DNA of 64,000 nt from Guillardia theta CCMP2712 (taxonomy: Eukaryota > Cryptophyceae > Pyrenomonadales > Geminigeraceae), in NCBI RefSeq assembly GCF_000315625.1, contig NW_005434495.1, positions 25,689 to 89,688 of the forward strand. Reading direction: 5' to 3'. The notes beneath the pieces were generated by a model that searched no databases, was not told the DNA's origin, and worked only from the letters and a program-made list of their open reading frames with translations. Numbering within the stretch: position 1 is the first letter of the stretch; each line of letters begins with the position of its first letter. Shown here piece after piece: positions 1 to 11,181 of the stretch. The position numbers were made by a program, and so were the translations under genes.

Positions 1-66
1 TTCATTCTCTTCGTCTCCATCCATTCATTTGTCTCGCATCGGATCTGCAATGACGTCATTCCCTCC

Positions 67-1274
67 TCAGATCGTTTTCATTCTCGCAACCACCTTCATG
101 CGATTCTGAATCTCGACCGCTAGCTCGCTTGCTTGATCCTGGTGCTCCTGCACCTGCTCCGACAGCCGCACCAGCTGCTGACGAGCTGAGCAAGGGGAAA
201 CAACAGCAGACAACATGAACCTGAAGCCCTAGATCATGTTTGAGCTTCTTGTCTGACTCTCCTCTGATCCTCGCGTCTGCTAGCTTCTCCTTCACTCGCT
301 TCACCTGCGCCAGCGCCAGCGCCAGCTCAGGGCTCTGCGTCGGGCCTGCAGGAAACAAGTTGATGCATGGCGAATGCCGTGAGTCGAGCTTACCTGTCGA
401 TTCTGACGCCACGTTCTCGTCCTCCTCCTCGTCCAAAGCTCTATCCCCCATCCCTGCTGTACCATGAGAAGAGGTCGGAGATGAGAAGAAATCAAACATC
501 GACATCGGACATCGAGATCAAACATAAAGAACAGACATCGAGATTAGACATTCAAATCAAACATCTGGAAGTAGGAGATAGGAATCCTCGCCTGGAATGA
601 CATGATTCACAAAGTCCACGAACTTGTACAGGCTGTGCAGCACATGCATCCCAGCAGCCAGATCCTCCTCCTTGGCTCCCCCAAAGGCCGATGAGCCGTT
701 GGCAGCGAGTCGAGCAAGACCGTTCATGTACTTGTCGAGCTGCATTCTCCTCTGCTCTATGTGCTCGGGGTTATGAACGATGAACAAGCTTCTCCTCGGG
801 AGCTCGGGGAGGAAGTGGGAGAGGTCCCAGCCTAGCAGGCGCGACAGCTCTTGATCGAGTGTGAAGAATTGGCTGAATCGCTTCTCCACGTTCCACTCTG
901 TCTCGTCGAACCTGCACATGACTATGAACACCACCAACGGCTTCCCCTGCATGTCCACTCGCTGGTGTGCTGAGACCACCTTGACCTTGAGGCGAGAGGC
1001 AGAGGGAAGCTCGCCTGCGGTGAGTTAGCGAGGAAGAGGGAGAGAGGGAAGGAGGGAGGGATCGAGCGAGCGAGGGCCGCAGAAAGGTGGGCAGGAGGAA
1101 GACAGCAGCGGAAGGAGGAGGAGGAGGAGGAGGAGGAGGAGGAGGAGAATGACCTTTGATCGCTCTGCTGTCTCTCTCATACGAGAACAGCCCGTCGACC
1201 CTCCTCGCCATTCTTGACGCTGCCGCCCCGATCACCCCCGGCATCGTTATCTTCATGTTCATGTTCATGTTCAT
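67..1274 (-). CDS. PX-domain phosphoinositide-binding protein with C-terminal coiled coil
   Basis: Exon 1 starts at the ATG at 1274 with a Met/Asn repeat (MNMNMNMKITMPGV) and ends near 1157. An intron carrying a GGA microsatellite follows. The next exon (about 995-580) encodes a PX fold: VVFIVMCRF, then EWNVEKRFSQFFTLDQEL, then FLPELPRRSLF, which resembles the PX proline-rich loop, and a C-terminal helix HSLYKFVDFV. Later exons give an acidic stretch (ALDEEEDEN) and a charged coiled coil (LALAQVKRVKEKLADAR, then LVRLSEQVQEHQDQASEL), stopping at 67-69. PX domains bind phosphoinositides, usually PI3P, on endosomal membranes, and PX plus coiled coil is a sorting-nexin-like layout. The join after VNHVIP seems to need a GC donor. 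The exact sorting-nexin class cannot be told. Confidence 0.72.
1110..1146. repeat. (GGA)n microsatellite in PX-gene intron
   Basis: A dozen GGA triplets lie inside the first intron of the PX gene. The run is purine-rich on the + strand and keeps an artefactual polyproline frame open on the other strand. Confidence 0.9.
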
Positions 1275-1784
1275 TGCCGCCGATGACTGAAAAATTCCAA
1301 AGGAATTTTATTGGACTTGAGTCCTTTCCTGCCCCTCCTGCTTCCTTTCCTGCTCCCTCCCCCGCCCCTCCTGCCTCCTCCATGTCTCCCCAGCTAGTTC
1401 CTCATCCCTCTTCCTCTTCTCCTTCCCTTGTCCCCATCTTCGCCCCCTTCGCGCGAGTTTCGGGCGGTTCCCCATGAGAACATTGAAGGCAAGAAGCCCA
1501 GGACGCGCATGTTGAGTGCTACTGTGCTCAACACTCAGCTCCGATGCAAGATGCCTTGAGGGGAGCGAGCGGTCGACATACTTTGCTACTGGCCATGACA
1601 ACTGTTCTCTTGTTGCCCCCTGCCCATATGAACGACCCGGTTCTTGGTCTGGTGCGTTGCCTGCCTGCTCTACCTCTCCTCATGTTCATGGCAGGGGGCG
1701 GCACCTTCCAAGAGGCTAAGAAGCTGCTCTGACTGCGGACGGTTCTTTCACTACTGCCATCTTGCTTCCCCAACTCCTGTGCAG

Positions 1785-4391
1785 GCGACCTGTCTTCGGT
1801 CCCGTGGGAGGGGCTGCCGTTCACTGCTCCCTGCATCGGCATCGGGAGGACATAGATCTGATCAACCCCAAGTGCCAGTGAGTCTCACCATCCTCTTCCC
1901 TCCCCTTGTCGTTACCTCCGCCCAGGTACTCCTCAGGCTGTTCTAAGAATGCAGTCTTCGGCGGGTCGGATACAGGCTGGTTGGGAGGAGGAGGAGGACG
2001 AGGGGGAGGAAACATGCTGAGGTCAACGGTTTGTTGGCAGGAAGAGAATGTTCTGCTCTGAGCACAGCTGTCTCCACCACGACAATCTAGCCAAGAAGAG
2101 GTTTTGACCTTGACTGTTTCCCTCGTCCTTACGGTCTCAAAGGAAATCTGAGCAGCAAGGTTATCCAGCGTTCGACCTTTTCAACCAAGCAGAAGCACAT
2201 CCGAAAATCAGGAGGAGGAGATTGCGGAGAGCTGCTTTCAAGCCTGAGTTTCAACTGATGTCGAACTACCCGGCTGTTCGGAAGTCGACGACGCCTATCA
2301 ACGTCAAACTGCTTCCTGAGAGGATGGTCAATGACTCGCAGAAAAATTTCATGAGCCCCGTGCAAGAAGCTCTTGATCTCACGTTGAATCTCAAGTCGTA
2401 CCCGCCGCTGAACAGGACGCACGGAAGCTGCATTGTTTGCCTTGACAGGAGCATATGCTGGTGCGGTGGAAACGGGATGGAGACGTGGGGAGGTGAAAAA
2501 TGTTGTCAGGGGAGCAGCAGTGGAAGATAGGCTGTGGAGATACTTCTTGTGCAGAAGGTCTTTGTCTTGGCCCTTGAACCTTGAAAGTTTGTCTGAGCAA
2601 CCTCATAGCTGCAAGAACCTCACCAATTCAACTTGTGTGCTGTTGAGCAAGAAATGCGAGTCTTGCAGGTCAGCACCGCACGTTTCTGCAATATTCTTGA
2701 TGCAATTAGCATGGCAGTCGATATGGAAACTGGGCATCCAAGGAAAAGGGCAGGAAAAGGGTGTGGAGGTGTAGTTTTCATGCCTACGAGGTGGGAACGA
2801 GCGTCTCCATTTCCTTCTTTCCGTTCTCCACTAGCCTGACTGACCTTCCGTGCCGGCTCTCCACAGAGTGACGTGGATTTCGCACACTCTCAATGTCAGC
2901 ATAGCGAAGGATGTAGTACCCTTGCTTCCTTCGGTGTCCCAGACGTATTTCTCCTCTCCCTCCCTCCTCTCCCTCCTCCTCATTCACCACAACCACCGCC
3001 TTCTCCAACTCCTACTTCTTCACTCCACCCTCCCTTCTCCCTCTCCTCCTCCCTCTCCTCCTTCTCCCTTTGCTCCTTCATCGTTCCTCGTCTCAATTGC
3101 TCCGCAGGGCAGGCCGATGTTCTGCCGCCTCCACAAGGACCCTGTGAACGATCGTCTCCTCATCTCTCTTCTCGCCTCACTCACGGCGCAGAAACACGTG
3201 TCGGTCTCGCATCAACGACATTTCTGCACCCAGCCTGGCTGCAGGAACCGAGCTTGTTTTGGGACAGTGAGGCCGATGACCGAGGGGGAAGCGATGAGGT
3301 CTCATGCTGCTGGTCAACAGATCGTGCAAGGTGCTCCGAATCGACAGCATTGCTCCTTGCACAGACTGCCGGAGGAGAAGGACCTTGTCCACAGGTGCTG
3401 CGACTCTGCTCCTGGCCCTCGCGTTGACCTGACGTCTTCATCCTCAGAACGTGCGAAGGAGACGACGGGACTTGCTCCAAGTTTCCAGTCTTCGGGGATC
3501 CCACCGAGAGAATACCGCGATGGTGCAGGGCCCATCGGAAAGAGGTGGAGGAGCTGACGGCAGAAGCTCTCGCTGACTGTCAGCATGTCACAAGGGGGTG
3601 CATGTGGACGTGAAGCACTTTCGTTGTGAGTTCAAGGGTTGCCGCCGTCACCCGATCTACACCAGGGCGAACAAGACGTGAGGACAGGGCTCGGGGCTCG
3701 TATGACCTCACGGCCGATGCAGGAGGCCCTCGATCTGCAGCGAGCACAAGGAGGAGGTGGAGGGGCAGACGATGGTGGTGGAGAAGGGGATGAAGCAAGA
3801 ATCGAACAGAAGCTCCGAGGTGAAGCTTCAGTGTCTGACTGTCCGCCTCTCTATCCTGACGGCATGGTCGCAGAGCCTTTCAGAGCCCAGCCAGACCGCC
3901 GGCTATGCTCCGCCAGACCCCACGAAGCCGAAGAGGCTGGTGAAACATGACGACGACGACGACGATGATGATGAGGTTTGTTGGAACCGCACACATGTTT
4001 CAAGTTTTATCGTATACTAAGATCATATCGCAGTCCGATATTCCAGATGATGTCAGCTTCGGGTTTGTTTCACAGTAGCAGCCGTGGAGGTACTGAAGAA
4101 ATTCACTGCAGGTGGCAAGAGCAAGCCTTTCTGAACGCAAGCTCGGCCTTGCCTCCCCATCAGCACAACTTGTCGTATGAGATTTCTGTGAGGAGCGCCG
4201 ACATGATACAGACAGAAGTTTCTGTCCACCACAGCTCCAAGACTTCCATCTCGTCTTGTCATACTGACAACATCATGGCAGCAGCAAACATGCTCATCTC
4301 GTCCATGCAGAAGACGTTCGCTGCTGGCCTGTCTGGCGGCGCGAAGGCTGCCGACTCGTCCGATGCTCAGCCCAGCGACGCAGAAATGTAA
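1785..4391 (+). CDS. EsV-1-7 cysteine-motif repeat protein
   Basis: Spliced exons 1785-1877, 1928-1966, 2041-2100, 2143-about 2450, 2867-2944, 3108-3266, 3321-3395, 3448-3544, 3595-3677, 3723-3975, 4034-4062 and 4112-4391 give a chain of EsV-1-7 motifs (C-x4/6-C, aromatic-G, C-x2-H). Examples are CQYSSGCSKNAVFG then MFCSEH; CQHSEGCSTLASFG then MFCRLH; CTQPGCRNRACFG then HCSLH; CSKFPVFG then WCRAHRKEGVHVDV; and CEFKGCRRHPIY then ICSEHKEEV. Five complete motifs and one partial motif are visible. The family is known from the Ectocarpus IMM developmental protein, stramenopiles, cryptophytes and large algal viruses, and its molecular role is unknown. Exon 2143-2450 encodes an unrelated basic segment (AFKPEFQLMSNYPAVRK). 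The tail is acidic (eight Asp) and ends at the TAA at 4389. The 5' end is unresolved: CYCAQH at about 1520 hints at another motif upstream. This could be two adjacent genes. Confidence 0.68.
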
Positions 4392-4509
4392 GATATTCAA
4401 TGAGATGTCCTATTACCCTCCTCCTCTTCCAAATCCCCGCGCAAAACTTCATTTCCCATCACGTAATCTGTTTTGCGCTTCACCAAGCGTATCAAAGGTT
4501 TCTTGCATC

Positions 4510-4875
4510 CTACACCTTATCCACGTTCAGCTCACACTGCTCGTACCACTTGAGCCAGTTGCGATCTTTCGCGTCAAACGGCGTCCACAGGCAGGGCCAA
4601 GAACCCGACATGCTGCTGGACTCTGACTCCTCCACGCCCTGCTCTGAAGCCTCCGACTCACTCCCAGCAGAAACTACTCGATGCGATCGCTGCTGCTCGA
4701 AGGAGGCTGCAGGTGAGTCAAAGACTAGTATGCTCTCAGTCAAACCAGAGATCTCATCCTCTGACTCCGCATCGTCCACACTGCCACAAGCTTCTTCTGA
4801 TGCAGTAGTCATTGGTTGTTTAACGAACGGTTCGTTCTCATTCCAAGAGCTCGCGCGGCTCTGCTGTGCATCCAT
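4510..4875 (-). CDS. Small acidic Ser/Glu-rich hypothetical protein
   Basis: A single uninterrupted frame of 121 residues starts at the ATG at 4875. The N-terminal two thirds are Ser/Glu-rich and probably disordered (ASEEACGSVDDAESEDEISG, ESEASEQGVEESESSSM). The last 30 residues are ordered and aromatic (WTPFDAKDRNWLKWYEQCE), which favours a real gene. It converges on the EsV-1-7 gene with about 120 bp between stops. No family is recognised and no targeting signal is seen. Confidence 0.5.
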   Translation of the reverse strand: MDAQQSRASSWNENEPFVKQPMTTASEEACGSVDDAESEDEISGLTESILVFDSPAASFEQQRSHRVVSAGSESEASEQGVEESESSSMSGSWPCLWTPFDAKDRNWLKWYEQCELNVDKV

Positions 4876-5732
4876 GGGGTTGGGCTCAGGGGCTTCTCAG
4901 CGGCTACAGGGGTCGGTCAGCAAGTGTGCAACAGGAGAAGGATCATCGTACCAGAGGTAAAGTCACCTACCGTAGTACAGAGGCAAGTAGGCTGAGATCA
5001 AGTCGCCGCCCGTCAAAGGCTTGACATTCCGAAGTTCACAGTGACTGCCACCGACTCGGACGGCGAGCGGCCCCGGGCCGGGCGCACTGTGACGGGCCCC
5101 GGCCCGGGGCCTTGTGAGTTAAATACTGTCAAGTGATAAGTGGGTTCGAACGCCTCGACAGTTATGTCTGATTCAAATATGAAACGGTCGCCACCTTTAA
5201 GTAGGGTTGGGGTACTTTGTCCACCCACCCAATATCAGCGATTTGTACTAGTGAAGAGTTGATTTGTATCATTTCGAACATGGGGGGTAGTGATTGCGAT
5301 TGAAGTACGGGGGTGGGTACGAGGCTGGAAATGGTGGCAGATCCATAGAGCAGAGGGAGGAGATACACAGAGAGGAAAGGAGAGGAGGAGGGAGAGTGAG
5401 TGAGAGAAATGGATAGAAGAGGGAAAGTGGACAGAGAAACATAGTAACGGCAGTGAATAAGGGGAATGAGGAAGAGGGGTTACTTCGGGTAGGAAATGCT
5501 GAACGGAAAGGACGAATCACAAGGGAGTCTCCGAAGACAACTGGAGTTTGGCTTTCATTCACGTCTGTTCTTGTTCTTTTGAATTATTGTACTATCTTGT
5601 TCTTTTCTCATCATAAGGTGGAGTTAGGCCGATTGAACGTGGCACTGACTTTTCCATGGTGCCTCAGATTCAGGGCTTTTTATGAGCAACGGCAGCCAGT
5701 CGTCGTGAACTTGTGAATCCCAAAGAAAAGAA
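4876..5732. other. Intergenic region with a GC-rich palindrome
   Basis: No convincing coding frame is present. The region holds the GC-rich inverted repeat listed separately, then purine-rich sequence (5340-5450) and the presumed promoter of the zinc-knuckle gene that starts at 5733. Confidence 0.6.
5069..5113. repeat. GC-rich inverted repeat
   Basis: The arm GGCCCCGGGCCGGGC is separated by about 10 nt (around CACTGTGACG) from its complement GCCCCGGCCCGGGGCC, giving a strong potential hairpin. Similar GC-only blocks occur near 26524 and 32210. Confidence 0.7.
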
Positions 5733-6913
5733 ATGGAAGCAGTCGCATCGCACGACCTCTCTCACGATCATCTTCCCTCCGCTCCTGCAGATACGGCCAC
5801 AAGCTTCCTTGCCGAAGAGAAGACTTTAGACGGGGCCTCGTCTGAGGGCAACCAACAGCATGCTCTCGCCGGCATGTGCGCGCATGATGTCAGTTCTTCG
5901 AGCGCGTTTGCCATGTGGTCACTGATGATGATGTGACCAGGGAGACTCGATGCGATCATGTAGCCTCTGTGGAGAGACGGGGCACAACAGGAGGACTTGT
6001 CCGAAGCCTCCGAACGTCGAAATGTTGGATAAGATTGGTCTAGGCAGGTCTGCTGAGACGTGTGGAAGCTTGATGGTGATGACTAACTGCCCGATGACAG
6101 TAAACCGATCCCTTACAAGCGTCCTGAGGTGGAAGGAGACGTCGGCAAAGGAGTCTCTTTCAGCCAGTTCAACGTGGGAAACGTGAACGCCCCATTCTCG
6201 TACCTCCAGGTAAGATGTCTTGATGTCTTGTCTCCTGTGGGTGGCAGCTCACGGACTTGAACAGGCCTTCGCTGTTGGGACGGGCCTCATGAACAACCCG
6301 CAGACATCTTCCCAGCTGGCCGGCGGACTCCTCCAGCACTCCAACCTGATGATGTCGCCAAATGGCAGAGTCGTTCCGATCTCAACTCCGGACGGAGGAT
6401 CCAACTCTGAAGAAGTGATGGCAGAGACGTTCTTGTCACAGGGGTCTCACTTGCCTGCTTGCTAGATGGTCAAGGCCGCGGAAGAAGCTGAGCGGCAAGC
6501 GAAGGAGAGGACGGCAGCGGCTTTAGAGAGAAAGAGAATAGCTGAGGAGATGGTGATAGTTCAATGGCTGTCCTGCTTGCTCTGACCTGCTTGCTAGCTC
6601 GAGACAGCTCTGGCTGAGGCGCAAGTTGCGGAGAGGAAGCTTGAAGAAGCTCTTGCTCGCAAGGCCGCACTCTTGGGAGTGCCTGTTGGCTCCTTGTCAG
6701 GAGACAAGTCTGATGCCGAGCACGGAGCGGAGCATGCTGGGATGCACAACACAGACAACGACTCAGACTCAAATAAACACAACACAGCCAACAAGAGGAG
6801 CAGAAGTGCGTTCCAGGTAACCCCCTTCGTCCTCACTAGCTTGTGATTCATGCGCATGAGAGCAGGTGGACGGAGAGCAGCGCGGTCGCGTGTTGAGGTC
6901 GCGGGGCCATTGA
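5733..6913 (+). CDS. CCHC zinc-knuckle protein with coiled coil
   Basis: The start ATG at 5733 opens MEAVASHDLSHDHLPSAP. After an intron comes a zinc knuckle, CSLCGETGHNRRTC (C-x2-C-x4-H-x4-C), at about 5959-6000. It is followed by PIPYKRPEVEGDVGKGVSF, then a helix-poor middle (SYLQ spliced to AFAVGTGLMNNPQ), then a charged helix (KAAEEAERQAKERTAAALE, then LETALAEAQVAERKLEEALA) and a disordered Asp/Asn/Ser tail. After a last intron the frame stops at 6911-6913. CCHC knuckles bind single-stranded nucleic acid, so an RNA-binding role is likely but not shown. Two introns open with a purine-rich start (GTGATGGC..., ATGGTGAT...), so exact junctions are tentative. Confidence 0.65.
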
Positions 6914-7034
6914 CTGCGGGGACGCGCGAGGAGTGAAGAAGGAGGATGAAGCGAGAGGAGTGCGAGCCATGTCACATGGCCCTAGTGTAACGGATAGAGA
7001 GAAGATCTCAAGTTGATAATTAACTGAGTTGGTC

Positions 7035-7793
7035 TTACCTCCACCACTCCCGCCATGGCGGTCGAGGCCCCGTCATGCCGAATCGCGGCATCCAAGGGTA
7101 GTCCATGGAGACGTAGGGCGGCACGAAACCTTTGCGAGCAGCAGCTAGAGACAAGGCGAGCCGGCTGTACCTGCAGCAGGGACTGAGGACTAGGACATGG
7201 CGCTGGGACGAGCTACCCGCTCTGCAGGCCGAGGATAAGGTAATCACACTCCGCGAGGAGGAGGATGTCAGTTAGAGTGGCCTCAGCGACTTGCTTGCGG
7301 TCGACTAGCGCCATCCTAAGGCGCATCTCGAGCAGCCAGTCGTGACTTAGAAACTCTCTGTCCGCCCTCGAGAAGAGGAAGGTGAATCCTTCTCCTTCAA
7401 ACTGACAGCAAGCTCAGCCCTCTCCCTCTCCCTCTCCCTCCCCCTCCCCCTCCCCCTCTCCCTCTCCCTCTCCTCTCCCTCCCCCTCTCCCTCTCCCTCT
7501 CCCTCTCCCTCTCCCTCTTTCCTCCCAATTCTTCTCACCTCTGCTGTCTCAGTGTAGACGGAAGGACTGTCAGAGGTGACAAACACGGTCTTGACCCCAT
7601 ATAAGGCTGAAATGTTCCGCACGTGCGGCATAAAGTCCCTGAAGTGCTTGCAGCTTGCCAGTGGCATCCCATACCTGCCGACCAGAAAGACTCTTACGCT
7701 AAATCTCCTTCCTGGATTGCGAACCCCCTGCTCTCCCCCAAAATATCACCGTCCTCCTCCACCCTCATTACCAACTTCAAAGGGCTCCTCCTG

Positions 7794-7831
<38 letters not shown>

Positions 7832-9941
7832 ATACTCCTCTACCTGCTACTGCTGCTGCTGCTCCTCCTCCTGCCTCTCTCACCCCGGACTTGCTTTCAG
7901 CTTGCAGGAATCTCCTCTCCTCACGTGAACTCCTATGATCGGATTCCGAAAGCTCAAGGCCGATTTGGCAGCTCGAAGGAGCCCCTGAGCAGGGAAGAGT
8001 GAGAGGAGGAAGCGGAGGAGGGAAGGAGGGCCAAAGAGTCGGAGAGAAACGAACATGAAAGAGGTCAATGAAGGAGACATGCAAGGGCAAAAGGAACATG
8101 AGAAGAGCGATGGCGGAACTGAAACTTGCAAGAGGCGAGGCGAGGCGAGGCGCGGAGCAGAGAGGGGCGGAGACGAGAGGAGACGAGACGAGCGGAGAGG
8201 GGAGGAGCGATGAAGGACTTGAGACTGAAGGAGGAGGGTCTGTTACCACAAGCTTCCTGTTAGGAGCCATGATGAAGCTGAGCAGATATGAATTCCACCA
8301 GAAGAAACCCCATGATTCGAAGTCAGCAGGAGGTTTGTAGTCTTCGATGTGCTCCAACACCTGCGCTATCCTCCTTACACCTCCTATCCCTCTCCCTCTC
8401 CCTCTCCCTCTCCCTCTCCCTCTCCCTCTCCCTCTCCCTCTCCCGGGCCGAGTCTCATCCCCTCTTGGAATCACCTCTGTGCTATCATGCCGGCTGACGT
8501 CTTCAGGACTGCATCCTGCAGCCTTTCAGAGGGGAAGGAGGGGAAAGGAGGGGGCTGGGATACCTGAGAACAAGGGCTGGAAGTAGCAGGAGAGATCTTC
8601 CTGCTCTGTGGATCTTCGAGGGCAACCGCGGTGATAGAGGTAGTCACAGAAATCTCTCACGTAGAGCATCGTGCCGTTGCGGAAAGCTCCCGCCAGTGCT
8701 CCAGCGATCTTGAATCGCCGTGGGGTTGCGAACAGGAGAAGCGTCAGGAGCATCTATCGCAAGGTTTTCTACCTGCTCCACGAATGAGGCAAACCCGGTA
8801 TGCCCGTTGGTTCCCCGGATGCGAACTACTGAGATGCGAGAAGAGTTTCTGCATTGACGATGATCGGTAGCGTGTTGAAGCTGTTCCAATCGCACTCGCA
8901 GCTCCTCTGCCATCTCCTCCCAGACCTTGCTCTGCCCGACACTTCACCATCTCCATCCCCGCCGCCATGGCATGTTACCTTGACGCAGCGATCGCCAGCC
9001 ATGTGAGGGTCGCTGGTGGGGAGGTAGGCCAGATGGCTCAGTAGATGATGTTCACATCGCTCTCCTGTCCAATCTGGGGCACAGACACAGTGACTCTCAG
9101 ATCTCCTCCCCATCTCCCCGCAGTCGTTCGGACATCTTGTTTCGGGGCATGGAGTTTCAACTTCCGCCATCTCCCCATCCTCGAGATATTCTTCGTCACT
9201 CGCAATGCTGAAGGAGACCGAGTGATTGATCCCCAGAGGCTGATTGTGCTTGTCTGAAACCTCCACGTAGGCAGTATGATGTCCGTCCGGCAAGAAGCTC
9301 AGCCCCAGGAAGTAGACACTCCTCATCCTCTCCCCCATCTTCTCCCCGTTCACATAGTAGGACACATGGTAGGCCATGGGCTCGTACCCCGAGCATGACG
9401 TCGATCCTTCTTGGCAGCGGCTCGGGTCACCGACATCGTCCACGGTGAAACGGAGGAACCTCTGCGAGTTTCGCTTGAAGACATACCCAGCTGGAGGGAA
9501 GACCCAGTTCAGCCGGGGGCGGAAGTCGCAGGTGAAGAAGAGGAAGAACTGCTCGTCGATAGCATCCTCATCTCTCATGCTGCCATCCTCCTCCATCGCT
9601 CTCAACGACACCGCAAACTCGTGAGGGCCTGCAAGAAGCAGCGGGAGGGTGATCAGGAGGGGTTGAGGTTGAAAATCGTAGGATCTCAGATCCTCCCCAT
9701 CCAGCCTTGTCATGAGTTTGACTTGACCCCCCGACCGATCAACTTCCTCCATGCAATGTGCCATGGAGACATGCAGAAAGGGAAGCTCGCTTCCAAACTC
9801 GTGCATGCTCTTTCCATCCAGGACCAAGCACCCGGTCTTGACATCCAGGTCTGCCTCCGCATCCTGGGCAACCCCTCGCCACACAGCTGGAAAAAGCCAA
9901 AAGCACAAGCATGCAAGGGTCCGAATGGACCTGCCTTTCAT
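7035..9941 (-). CDS. Secreted EGF-containing alpha-1,6-fucosyltransferase-like glycosyltransferase
   Basis: The ATG at 9941 opens a signal peptide or anchor (SIRTLACLCFWLFPAVWRGV). About 270 residues of an unassigned lumenal beta-rich region follow, then an EGF-like module (CPETRCPNDCGEMG, then HCVCAPDWTGERC). The catalytic part is assembled from later exons: RGTNGHTGFASFVEQ spliced to IAGALAGAFRNGTML, then SCYFQPLFS, WGFFWWNSYLLSF, the nucleotide-sugar motif NPIIGVHVRRGDSC, VKTVFVTSDSPSVYTETA, and DRKQVAEATLTDILLLAECD near the end. This order matches FUT8/GT23-type fucosyltransferases, which add fucose from GDP-fucose to glycans in the Golgi lumen. The stop at 7035 overlaps a GTAAGA donor-like sequence, so a further exon is possible. 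One exon contains an in-frame Arg-Gly microsatellite. Confidence 0.75.
7417..7517. repeat. (CTCCCT)n microsatellite in intron
   Basis: About 100 bp of CTCCCT/CCCCCT hexamers lie in the last part of an intron of the fucosyltransferase-like gene. Confidence 0.9.
7797..7866. repeat. (CTG)n microsatellite in intron
   Basis: Two runs of CTG/GCT triplets are separated by a short spacer, inside an intron of the fucosyltransferase-like gene just after the VHVRRGD exon. Confidence 0.9.
8387..8446. repeat. In-frame (TCTCCC)n hexamer encoding Arg-Gly repeats
   Basis: Read on the - strand the hexamer is AGAGGG and encodes alternating Arg-Gly. The frame is open from SPEDVSRHDSTEVIPRGDE through the repeat to VLEHIEDYKPPADFES of the fucosyltransferase-like gene. 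Confidence 0.8.
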
Positions 9942-10031
9942 TTCCTTTGCTCCCGTCAACCAGCAAGGGATATCATCAGCTCTGGATGAAACCGATTCTA
10001 AGAGATCATTCCTGTCAAAAGTGTTTGTCAT

Positions 10032-10740
10032 GTCATGATCAGAATGATTTCAAGTGTTTGCCCTCTATGGTAGCTATCTAAATTCACTCTCTGACATCAT
10101 TTCCTTGCACTTACTCTCTCGTCATATCTGGTGTTCCTTCTTCTACCCCCCCCCCCTTCCTCGTCCTTCCCTGTCGCCTGAGCAGTCGCTTCAATAAGTT
10201 TATAGGAAATTTTTGATATTTTGTAGTATATACAACGTTTCATATGAAAAATTTATAGTTTCAATACTACAACCAAACCAACCTTTCCGCCGAACCCGAT
10301 TTAGCTCTTGTCATGTTCGCGCTGCTGGCCAGCATCGAGCTTGACTCGCCCATGGGATGCTCGGGCCCAGGATCTCAGGTGATGCAATGAGGGAGGAAGG
10401 GAGGGAGGGAGAGAGAGGGAGGGAGAGGGAGAGTGCATGATGTTTGGACCCGAAGGGTTTTGTAATGCAGAAGACAATCTATACAAGATGGGGTTGGTCA
10501 GAGTAATTATGCAGCATGATGTGCAGAAGTTGATACGAGGCAATCCTCCCCTCCCTCCTCTCTCTCTCCCTCCCTCCCTCCCTCCCTCCCTCTCCCTCTC
10601 TCTGCAACGTGGTAGCCAGTGTGAGTGAGGTTCAGTTCACTGATGTACTTGTTGTCGGGTGTAAAAAAACTTTAATGTGAATTGAACTGAGGAGAACCAA
10701 AACGTCTGTTCGCCAGTGAATCCCTGGGGTTGACATCTCT
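10032..10740. other. Intergenic region, microsatellite-rich
   Basis: No supported gene. It contains a short AT-rich stretch (10196-10265), a purine tract at 10388-10434 and a matching CT tract at 10541-10602. It probably holds the promoter of the fucosyltransferase-like gene. Confidence 0.6.
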
Positions 10741-11039
10741 CGCAGTACTGCAACTCGAGGGGGAGCAGCTACGGTGATTATGGCTTGAACATCGGTGACG
10801 CTGCAACGGGTACCTTCTGGATGTATCGGATCCCTGTCCTGACCATGACGTAGCTATGGCATCGTTCGATGGAGAGGGGAGTGGACACGACTTCTATGGG
10901 AGCTTTTGGCATCCTCGTAAGTGATCGATGACGTTGACTGCCTCGCAAATCATTGAGTGTTTTCCTCCTCAGCACATGGATGGCGCAGCAGCAACGACGC
11001 CGGGCGCAGCTCCTTCGGATATGACTATAGGCAGCAATG
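10741..11039 (+). CDS. Possible 3' exons of a Gly/Tyr/Ser-rich protein
   Basis: After an acceptor-like CTCTCGCAG at about 10745 the + strand reads YCNSRGSSYGDYGLNIGDAA. After a canonical GTAAGT...CAG intron (about 10918-10973) it reads WRSSNDAGRSSFGYDYRQQ and stops at 11037-11039. The two low-complexity segments resemble each other and the intron signals are good. The part between 10806 and 10917 contains a stop in this frame, so another intron is needed. No upstream exon was identified. The end faces the SMC1 3' end. Confidence 0.28.
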
Positions 11040-11181
11040 AAGGTCGATGATGCGATGGAGAATCTTCATTGGACTCAGCTACATGATGCTGCTTCTGTGT
11101 TGAATCTCGACAAGCGCTTCATCTTTTTCTTTACTTGTACAAAATTTCGATATCCGAGCGAAGTATCACTCTTTGATCGGA

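Noticed and set aside
7830-8474. Long - strand frame of 214 residues with Ser/Pro/Leu-rich sequence
   Set aside because: Only its first part is exonic (the fucosyltransferase-like exon); the rest reads through an intron.
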